Shown here piece after piece: positions 1 through 5,529 of a DNA stretch of 10,352 nt (its first letter is position 1; every line of letters starts with the position of its first letter). The DNA is taken from assembly GCA_963606965.1 (NCBI GenBank), contig CAVDAL010000025.1:1-10352 (forward strand), read 5' to 3'. Source of the DNA: CAVDAL01 sp963606965 (lineage in GTDB: Bacteria > Actinomycetota > Coriobacteriia > Coriobacteriales > QAMH01). The notes beneath the pieces were generated by a model. The model worked only from the letters and a program-made list of their open reading frames with translations, made no database searches and was not told where the DNA came from. The position numbers were made by a program, and so were the translations under genes.

Positions 1-667
1 ATATTTAAGCAAGAAGTCATTCTGGATCTTTGGTGGCGACGGTTGGGCATATGATATTGGCTATGGCGGCCTTGATCATGTAATTGCAAGCGGCAAGAAT
101 GTAAACATCTTCGTCTTCGATACAGAAGTTTATTCAAATACTGGTGGCCAGGCTTCAAAAGCTTCAAACATTGGTCAGGTTGCTCAATTTGCTGCAGCTG
201 GTAAAGAAATCAAGAAGAAGAGCTTGGCAGAAATTGCAATGAGCTATGGCTATGTTTATGTTGCTCAGGTTGCAATGGGTGCAAAACCAGCACAAACAAT
301 CAAAGCAATCACAGAAGCTGAAAGCTATGACGGTCCATCTCTTATTATTGGCTACAGCCCATGCGAAATGCATTCAATCAAGGGCGGCATGATTCATTGC
401 CAAGAAGAAATGAAGAAGGCTGTTGATTGCGGCTACTGGAATTTATTCCGCTTTAATCCTGCTGCAGAAGCTGGCAAGAAGTTCACTCTTGATTCAAAAG
501 AACCTGCTGGCGGATACAAAGACTTCCTTATGAATGAAGCTCGCTATAGTCGCTTGACTCGCGAATTCCCACAGCGTGCAGATGAACTTTTTGGCAATAG
601 CGAAAAGGCAGCAATGGAACGCTATGACCACTTGCTCAAACTTAAGGAAATGTATTCGCAAGCTTAA
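1..667 (+). CDS. nifJ: Pyruvate:ferredoxin (flavodoxin) oxidoreductase, C-terminal part (5' end outside window)
   Basis: The reading frame is open from position 2 to the TAA at 665-667, giving about 221 residues of the C-terminal region of a PFOR that is normally near 1,200 residues. The enzyme oxidises pyruvate and CoA to acetyl-CoA and CO2 in the cytoplasm and passes electrons to ferredoxin or flavodoxin; it is typical of anaerobes. The thiamine-diphosphate/Mg site is intact: GGDGWAYDIGYGGLDHV is encoded from position 32, and DTEVYSNTGGQASKAS follows about 25 residues later. The cysteine at 362-364, in the segment YSPCEMHS, aligns with the late cysteine that completes the proximal [4Fe-4S] cluster in the Desulfovibrio africanus enzyme (family knowledge, aligned from memory). 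The protein ends soon after the conserved region and lacks the long C-terminal extension of the D. africanus protein. The symbol nifJ is the common name; porA or pfo would fit equally well. A hairpin starts directly after the stop codon. Confidence 0.95.
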   Translation, partial: YLSKKSFWIFGGDGWAYDIGYGGLDHVIASGKNVNIFVFDTEVYSNTGGQASKASNIGQVAQFAAAGKEIKKKSLAEIAMSYGYVYVAQVAMGAKPAQTIKAITEAESYDGPSLIIGYSPCEMHSIKGGMIHCQEEMKKAVDCGYWNLFRFNPAAEAGKKFTLDSKEPAGGYKDFLMNEARYSRLTREFPQRADELFGNSEKAAMERYDHLLKLKEMYSQA

Positions 668-685
668 AGCTTCAAGTTTGAAGCT
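668..685 (+). other. Perfect hairpin immediately after the PFOR stop codon
   Basis: AGCTTCA (668-674), loop AGTT (675-678) and TGAAGCT (679-685) form a perfect 7-bp stem that begins on the base after the TAA stop. No T-run follows, so it is not a standard intrinsic terminator. It could be a 3'-end-stabilising or processing structure, or a weak or factor-assisted terminator, between the PFOR gene and the phosphoesterase gene. The inverted repeat is directly visible; its role is inferred. Confidence 0.5.
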
Positions 686-711
686 AGTGCAATGCATTTA
701 AGGTATGTAGC

Positions 712-1170
712 GTGCAAATAGGTTTGATTTCAGATACTCATGGACGTCTTCACGAAGGCGTCCATGATGCTTTTAAAAGCGTGGATTACATCATCCATGC
801 TGGCGACATTGGTGCCCCTTCAATCTTGTGGGAACTTGAAAGCATTGCGCCAACAATGGCAGTGCTTGGCAATAATGATTTTGAAGATTATGGCTCAAGC
901 GTTCGCGACTTTATAACGCCAACAATTGGCGGCTTGAAATTTTATGTCACTCATTACCGACATATTGCAGAAGAGCTTGCCCGCAAAGGCGGATACAAAC
1001 TCATAATTTATGGGCATACACATTTGCGCCGCGACCAAGTTATAGGTTCAACGCGCCTTATAAATCCAGGCTCTGCAACGCGTCCGCGCAATGGGGAAGA
1101 CAAATCCTGTGCAATCCTGCGCATCGATGACGGAATTGCTAGCACATTGCGCTTCATATCATTACTCTAA
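712..1170 (+). CDS. YfcE/MJ0936-type metallophosphoesterase (predicted phosphodiesterase)
   Basis: The protein has 152 residues, a normal length for this small calcineurin-like phosphoesterase family. Its members hydrolyse phosphodiester or phosphomonoester bonds with two metal ions in the cytoplasm; physiological substrates are mostly unknown. The metal-ligand motifs appear in order: D8-T-H10, G31-D32, G53-N-N55-D56, H81, and G101-H-T-H104. They are followed by the family's typical INPGS segment at 117-121. One departure is that H81 sits in THYRH, where relatives usually have a glycine after this histidine (THGH-like). The GTG start at 712 is chosen because AAGG (700-703) lies 8 nt upstream and the ATGs at 692 and 705 are in other frames that stop at once. 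The gene lies 44 nt after the PFOR gene, with a hairpin but no convincing promoter between them, so read-through expression is possible. There is no signal peptide or membrane segment. Confidence 0.9.
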   Translation: MQIGLISDTHGRLHEGVHDAFKSVDYIIHAGDIGAPSILWELESIAPTMAVLGNNDFEDYGSSVRDFITPTIGGLKFYVTHYRHIAEELARKGGYKLIIYGHTHLRRDQVIGSTRLINPGSATRPRNGEDKSCAILRIDDGIASTLRFISLL

Positions 1171-1180
1171 ATTTCATAAC

Positions 1181-1207
1181 TTCACATAAAAAACATTCTG
1201 CTATACT
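1181..1207 (+). promoter_or_regulatory. Promoter with extended -10 for the small membrane protein gene
   Basis: TATACT at 1202-1207 is preceded by TG at 1199-1200 with one base between, which is the extended -10 arrangement. A TTCACA at 1181-1186 resembles a -35 box, but the spacer is only 15 bp, so the extended -10 probably carries most of the recognition. The predicted start is near 1213-1215, giving a leader of about 113 nt before the ATG at 1328. This is inferred from the sequence only. Confidence 0.5.
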
Positions 1208-1255
1208 ATTGCGCGGCAAGATTGGGTGTATCAACTTAAACCTTGTAATAAAGAA

Positions 1256-1275
1256 CTAGCAACAAAAGTTGCTGG
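1256..1275 (+). other. Hairpin in the 5' leader of the small membrane protein gene
   Basis: CTAGCAAC (1256-1263), loop AAAA (1264-1267) and GTTGCTGG (1268-1275) pair over 8 bp with one T-G wobble. It lies about 50 nt before the chosen ATG, in the predicted leader RNA. No T-run follows, so it is not a terminator. A role in mRNA stability or translational control is possible but unproven. It does not match any riboswitch class I recognise. Confidence 0.45.
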
Positions 1276-1327
1276 ATAAGTGCAGACCAAGCACTTAACT
1301 GTAAAAGTTTTAGAAAGTAGGTTAAAA

Positions 1328-1705
1328 ATGGTCGAAAATAATTTGAAAACAGTACGCGGACTCGGCATTGCATTGCTCGTTTTGAACATTTTGGCAATAA
1401 TTGCATCCCTGATTATGTTGTTGGCTTCTTGCGCTGGCGTTGCTTCTGGCGAAGATGATACGATCGTTGCTGGTCTTTCAGTTGGTTTTGTAGGCACATG
1501 GTGTCTTATTATTTCTGTGCTTCAACTAGTAGCTGCAGTTATTGCAATGAGCGTTAAAGAAAAGCCAGAAAATATCAATAAAGCATTTGGTTGGGGTATC
1601 TTTGGCATTGTTGCTTCAGTTTTATGCACAGATATTGTCAACTTGATTCTTTTCATCATCTTGGTTGTAAAAGCAAGCGCTGTCCGCGGTGCAAATAATG
1701 CATAA
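1328..1705 (+). CDS. Small integral membrane protein of unknown function
   Basis: I do not recognise a family. From the ATG at 1328 the protein has 125 residues and is very hydrophobic. Likely membrane segments are residues 11-35, 48-76 and 86-114. The last contains D102 and N105 and may be two short helices, giving three or four passes in total. A short acidic loop (residues 41-44, GEDD) separates the first two segments, and a charged loop (77-85, rich in K and E) separates the second and third. The ATG at 1328 is chosen because AGGT (1319-1322) lies 5 nt upstream. A GTG at 1280 in the same frame would add 16 residues with a charged N-terminus but has only a poor, too-close ribosome-binding site. 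The gene has its own predicted promoter and a strong terminator, so it is probably transcribed alone. C35 lies near the end of the first segment, but I see no convincing lipobox. Confidence 0.7.
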   Translation: MVENNLKTVRGLGIALLVLNILAIIASLIMLLASCAGVASGEDDTIVAGLSVGFVGTWCLIISVLQLVAAVIAMSVKEKPENINKAFGWGIFGIVASVLCTDIVNLILFIILVVKASAVRGANNA

Positions 1706-1740
1706 TTAATGCGCTCAAAAATCATATAAAAAAGCAAGGA

Positions 1741-1769
1741 GGGGTCGGCTTTATGCCGACCCCGTTTTT
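1741..1769 (+). terminator. Intrinsic terminator after the small membrane protein gene
   Basis: GGGGTCGGC (1741-1749), loop TTTAT (1750-1754) and GCCGACCCC (1755-1763) form a perfect 9-bp GC-rich stem, followed by G and five T residues (1765-1769). It separates the upstream gene from rpoB. On the opposite strand a run of six T residues lies about 7 nt beyond the stem, so weak bidirectional action is possible. Confidence 0.92.
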
Positions 1770-1853
1770 ATATTCAAAATTAGCACCTCGCCGAATAATA
1801 AAAGCCGCTTGCGAATGCACTGCCCAAAAACCCGTCCGTTCACCAGAAATTTC
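1770..1853. other. Intergenic stretch between terminator and rpoB promoter, nothing recognised
   Basis: I see no coding potential, RNA gene or convincing repeat here on either strand. The bases just upstream of the -35 box (about 1845-1853) are A/T-rich and could serve as a weak UP-type element, but this is only suggestive. Confidence 0.5.
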
Positions 1854-1882
1854 TTGACTTTAAATTTTTGCACTCGTATCCT
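1854..1882 (+). promoter_or_regulatory. Promoter of the rpoB-rpoC operon
   Basis: TTGACT (1854-1859) and TATCCT (1877-1882) are separated by exactly 17 bp, close to the sigma-70/SigA consensus (TTGACA-17-TATAAT). Transcription should start around 1886-1890, giving a leader of about 75 nt. The promoter lies just after a strong terminator and ahead of the only downstream gene pair, which supports rpoBC as an independent transcription unit. Confidence 0.8.
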
Positions 1883-1889
1883 CTAGCTC

Positions 1890-1926
1890 CTTATGGTGTC
1901 AAATTGCCTTCACGGGCGGCCATAAG
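1890..1926 (+). promoter_or_regulatory. Leader hairpin at the 5' end of the rpoBC mRNA
   Basis: CTTATGG (1890-1896) pairs perfectly with CCATAAG (1920-1926), enclosing 23 nt in which GCC (1906-1908) can pair with GGC (1915-1917). The stem sits almost exactly at the predicted transcript 5' end. A second small stem, TATTC (1934-1938) with GAATA (1943-1947), abuts the ribosome-binding site. There is no T-run, so transcription attenuation is unlikely. mRNA stabilisation or translational feedback on rpoB is possible but inferred. Confidence 0.45.
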
Positions 1927-1946
1927 ATTCCAATATTCGATTGAAT

Positions 1947-1953
1947 AAGGAGG
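1947..1953 (+). promoter_or_regulatory. Strong ribosome-binding site that decides the rpoB GTG start
   Basis: AAGGAGG at 1947-1953 is a full Shine-Dalgarno sequence, 9 nt before the GTG at 1963. It supports this non-ATG start. The encoded N-terminus leads into the conserved RLSFAKIPE segment of actinobacterial beta subunits. Confidence 0.88.
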
Positions 1954-1962
1954 ATTGCGCTA

Positions 1963-4900
1963 GTGACGAACGCAAAATCTAGGCCAAAAACGAATACTTA
2001 TCGCGAACGCCTTAGCTTCGCAAAGATTCCAGAGGTCATGGACATCCCAAACCTTATCTCAATCCAGACAGAGTCATTCAAAAAGTTTATGACAGAAGGT
2101 CTGGCCGAGACATTCAAAGAAATGTCTCCTATTGAGAACACCACCAAAACAATGATGGTGGAATTTGGCGAGCATGAATTTGCTGAGCCAAAGCATAGCG
2201 TCGAAGAATGCAAAGAACTTGATACATCATATCAAGCGCCGCTTTTCGTCGACGTTCGCGTTATTGACCAAACAACAGGTGAAATTCAAGAATCAAATGT
2301 CTTTATGGGCGACTTCCCATTAATGACACCACGTGGCACATTTATCATCAATGGCACAGAGCGTGTTGTTGTTAGCCAGTTGGTTCGCAGCCCTGGTGTT
2401 TATTTCAGCACAGAACGCGACAAAACATCAGACAAACTTATTTATAACGCAAAGGTTATTCCTGCTCGCGGTGCTTGGCTTGAATTTGAAACTGACAAGC
2501 GCGACAACTTGTCTTTGCGCATCGACCGCAAGCGTAAGCAGCCAGCAACATTGTTGCTCCGCGCTCTTGGCATTGCAGAAAGCAATGAAGAAATTATCGA
2601 CCTTCTTGGCGAATCTGAAATGCTTTCAAACACTCTTGCAAAAGATGTCAGCAGCAACCGCGAAGAAGCATTGGTTGAACTTTACAAGCGCTTGCGCCCA
2701 GGTGAACCACCAACAGTTGAATCTGCTCGCAGCTTGCTTGACGGCTTATTCTTCAATCCACAGCGCTATGACCTTGCAAAAGTTGGTCGTTATAAGATTA
2801 ATAAGAAGCTCGGTCTTGACCCAGACACAGATTCTTCTGCAATGACTGTGGAAGACATCGTCGAAACAATGAAGTACATCATTGCTTTGCATGATGGTGT
2901 TGAAGGCTACCAAACAGACGACATCGACCACTTTGGTAACCGCCGCATCCGCACTGTTGGCGAACTTATCAAAAACCAGTTCCGCATTGGCATGAGCCGC
3001 ATGGAACGCGTTATTCGCGAACGCATGACACAATATGAGCCTGAAGGAATCACTCCTCAGTCTCTTATCAATATTCGTCCAATTGTGGCAGCAATCAAAG
3101 AGTTCTTTGGCTCTTCACAGCTGTCTCAGTTCATGGACCAGACAAACCCAGCAGCAGGCATTACTCACAAGCGCCGCTTGTCAGCTTTAGGTCCTGGCGG
3201 TTTGTCACGCGAACGCGCAGGCTTTGAAGTCCGCGATGTTCATACGTCACACTATGGCCGCATGTGCCCAATTGAAACTCCTGAAGGTCCAAACATTGGT
3301 CTTATCGGTTCATTGGCTACATACGCACGCATCAATCCTTTTGGCTTTATTGAAACTCCTTACCGTCAAGTTATCGATGGCAAGGTTACAGACAACGTTG
3401 ACTACTTAACAGCCGACGAAGAAGAAAATTATACAATCGCGCAGGCAAATGCTGTGTTCGACCAAGAAACTCGCGAATTCGTGGAAAAGAAGGTCTTGTG
3501 CCGCAGCAAGAATGCAGACGGCGTATTCGGCGACCCTGTTGAAGTTGCTCCTGAACAGGTGCAATACATGGACGTTTCTCCACGCCAGATGACATCTGTT
3601 GCTACAGCGCTTATTCCATTCTTGGAACATGACGATGCTAACCGCGCCCTTATGGGTTCAAACATGCAGCGCCAAGCTGTGCCGCTGCTTCGTCCAACAG
3701 CTCCACTTGTTGGTACTGGCATGGAACATCGCATTGCTGTTGACAGTGGTGAACTTCCATTGGCAAAGCGTCCTGGCACAGTCACATATGTCGATTCGCA
3801 ATTCATTGAAATCACAACTCATGAAGGCGAAATTGACGAATATGTCTTGCCAAAATTCAAGCGTTCAAACCAGGGTGGTTGCATCAACCACAAGCCGCTC
3901 GTGCGCGTTGGCGATGAAGTTTTTGCAGGTGACGCTCTTGCAGACGGTCCTTCAACTGATCATGCAGAACTCGCTCTTGGCCAAAATCTCATGATTGCAT
4001 ACATGCCATGGGAAGGCTTCAATTACGAGGATGCTATCATCGTTTCAGAACGTGTTGTTGCAGAAGACTTGCTTACAAGCATTCATATTGCTGAATATGA
4101 AGTCGACGCTCGCGACACAAAGCTTGGTCCTGAAGAAATCACTCGTGAAATTCCAAATGTGAGCGAAGACATGCTCGCAAACTTGGATGGCGACGGCATT
4201 ATCCGCCTTGGTGCAGAAGTTCACCCAGGCGACGTTTTAGTTGGCAAAGTCACTCCAAAGGGTGAAACTGAAGCTACAGCTGAAGAGCGCTTGCTCCGCG
4301 CAATCTTTGGTGAAAAGGCTCGCGAAGTTCGCGACACATCATTGAAGGTTCCTCATGGTGCAGGCGGACGTGTTATTGGCATTTTGCAGCGTTCACGCGC
4401 AGCAGGCGATGAACTTGCTCCTGGCGTGAATGAACTTGTTCGCGTTTTTGTTGCTCAAAAGCGTAAGATTCAGCAGGGCGATAAACTTTCAGGTCGTCAT
4501 GGTAACAAGGGTGTTATCAGCCGCATTCTTCCTGTAGAAGATATGCCATTCATGGCAGATGGCACACCTATTGATGTTATTTTGAACCCATTGGGCGTTC
4601 CTTCTCGTATGAACGTTGGTCAGCTCCTTGAAAACCACCTTGGTTGGGCTGCATACAACGCTTGGAATGATGAAGGCGACGAGCCTGTTGAAGGTCCATT
4701 CTTTGTTGCAACACCAATTTTCGATGGTGCTCACGAAGATGAAATTTCTGAAGCTATCCTGAAGGCAAACAAAAATTTGCTCAACAAAGTTCGCGCTAAG
4801 CTTGGCGACAAAACATATGAACCATTCGTTCCAAAAGTTTCAGAAACAGGCAAGACTGAACTTTTCGATGGCCGCACTGGTGAAAAGTTCCGCGAACCTA

Positions 4901-5526
4901 TTACTGTTGGCCAAACATACATCTTGAAGTTGGCTCACATGGTCGATGATAAAATCCATGCTCGTTCAACTGGTCCATACAGCCTTATTACACAGCAGCC
5001 TCTTGGCGGCAAGGCTCAATTTGGTGGCCAGCGCTTCGGCGAAATGGAAGTTTGGGCACTTTATGCATATGGTGCTTCAAATGTCTTGCAAGAAATTTTG
5101 ACTGTTAAGTCAGATGATACTGCAGGCCGCGTCAAGGCATATGAATCAATCGTCAAGGGTGAAAACATTCCACAGCCTGAAATCCCTGAATCATTCAAGG
5201 TTTTGGTCAAGGAAATGAAGTCACTTTGCTTGGATGTTGAACTTCATACAACAAAGAAGCCTCGCGCTAAGGAAGAACAAGAGAAAAGCGACGAAGAGCT
5301 TTTGAATGCTGTTTTGATTGATGACGATGTTGCTCCAACGGAAGATTTACTCGAATCTTTAACAAACGATTTGGAAGCATTCGACGCAGCAAATAGCAGC
5401 ACAGAAAGCTTGATTGACGATACAGAAACACTGATTGGTGGCGACGGCGACGCATTAATTGAAGACACGCCAGCTGCTGAAGGTGAACAAAATGCAACAG
5501 AAAACGTCGAAGAGGGAGAGGAGTAA
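1963..5526 (+). CDS. rpoB: DNA-directed RNA polymerase subunit beta
   Basis: The 1,187-residue beta subunit forms, with beta', the active centre of RNA polymerase. It follows the actinobacterial sequence closely: NGTERVVVSQ at 130-139, the rifampicin-pocket segment at 383-409, NYEDA at 687-691, and GDKLSGRHGNKG at 839-850 (K841 and K849 correspond to E. coli K1065 and K1073). The clamp-connecting region GGKAQFGGQRFGEMEVWAL is intact near the C-terminus. The large lineage-specific insertions of the E. coli subunit are absent. In the rifampicin pocket the main resistance positions are wild type (E. coli D516, H526, R529, S531 correspond to D392, H402, R405, S407). T394, A397 and A398 replace the usual N518, L521 and S522. 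The conserved part ends near residue 1094. A further 93 residues form an unusual acidic tail with a repeated LI(D/G/E)(D/G) motif. The start is GTG with a strong ribosome-binding site. rpoC follows after 3 nt. Confidence 0.99.
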   Translation: MTNAKSRPKTNTYRERLSFAKIPEVMDIPNLISIQTESFKKFMTEGLAETFKEMSPIENTTKTMMVEFGEHEFAEPKHSVEECKELDTSYQAPLFVDVRVIDQTTGEIQESNVFMGDFPLMTPRGTFIINGTERVVVSQLVRSPGVYFSTERDKTSDKLIYNAKVIPARGAWLEFETDKRDNLSLRIDRKRKQPATLLLRALGIAESNEEIIDLLGESEMLSNTLAKDVSSNREEALVELYKRLRPGEPPTVESARSLLDGLFFNPQRYDLAKVGRYKINKKLGLDPDTDSSAMTVEDIVETMKYIIALHDGVEGYQTDDIDHFGNRRIRTVGELIKNQFRIGMSRMERVIRERMTQYEPEGITPQSLINIRPIVAAIKEFFGSSQLSQFMDQTNPAAGITHKRRLSALGPGGLSRERAGFEVRDVHTSHYGRMCPIETPEGPNIGLIGSLATYARINPFGFIETPYRQVIDGKVTDNVDYLTADEEENYTIAQANAVFDQETREFVEKKVLCRSKNADGVFGDPVEVAPEQVQYMDVSPRQMTSVATALIPFLEHDDANRALMGSNMQRQAVPLLRPTAPLVGTGMEHRIAVDSGELPLAKRPGTVTYVDSQFIEITTHEGEIDEYVLPKFKRSNQGGCINHKPLVRVGDEVFAGDALADGPSTDHAELALGQNLMIAYMPWEGFNYEDAIIVSERVVAEDLLTSIHIAEYEVDARDTKLGPEEITREIPNVSEDMLANLDGDGIIRLGAEVHPGDVLVGKVTPKGETEATAEERLLRAIFGEKAREVRDTSLKVPHGAGGRVIGILQRSRAAGDELAPGVNELVRVFVAQKRKIQQGDKLSGRHGNKGVISRILPVEDMPFMADGTPIDVILNPLGVPSRMNVGQLLENHLGWAAYNAWNDEGDEPVEGPFFVATPIFDGAHEDEISEAILKANKNLLNKVRAKLGDKTYEPFVPKVSETGKTELFDGRTGEKFREPITVGQTYILKLAHMVDDKIHARSTGPYSLITQQPLGGKAQFGGQRFGEMEVWALYAYGASNVLQEILTVKSDDTAGRVKAYESIVKGENIPQPEIPESFKVLVKEMKSLCLDVELHTTKKPRAKEEQEKSDEELLNAVLIDDDVAPTEDLLESLTNDLEAFDAANSSTESLIDDTETLIGGDGDALIEDTPAAEGEQNATENVEEGEE
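5514..5523 (+). promoter_or_regulatory. rpoC ribosome-binding site inside the end of rpoB
   Basis: GGGAGAGGAG (5514-5523) lies in the last codons of rpoB and puts AGGAG 6 nt before the rpoC ATG at 5530. Because the site is within rpoB and the intergenic gap is only 3 nt, translation of the two subunits is probably coupled, which helps keep beta and beta' equimolar. The last rpoB codons (Glu-Glu-Gly-Glu-Glu) also serve as this site. Confidence 0.8.
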
Positions 5527-5529
5527 GAG

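Noticed and set aside
1280..1327. GTG at 1280 as an earlier start of the small membrane protein
   Set aside because: The only upstream purine stretch (GGA at 1274-1276) is too close to the GTG and lies in a hairpin. The ATG at 1328 has a better-placed AGGT and leads straight into the first membrane segment.
2333..2845. Long open frame (+ strand, different frame) inside rpoB
   Set aside because: It lies wholly within the conserved rpoB coding sequence, has no ribosome-binding site of note, and its composition is that of an out-of-frame reading of biased codons.
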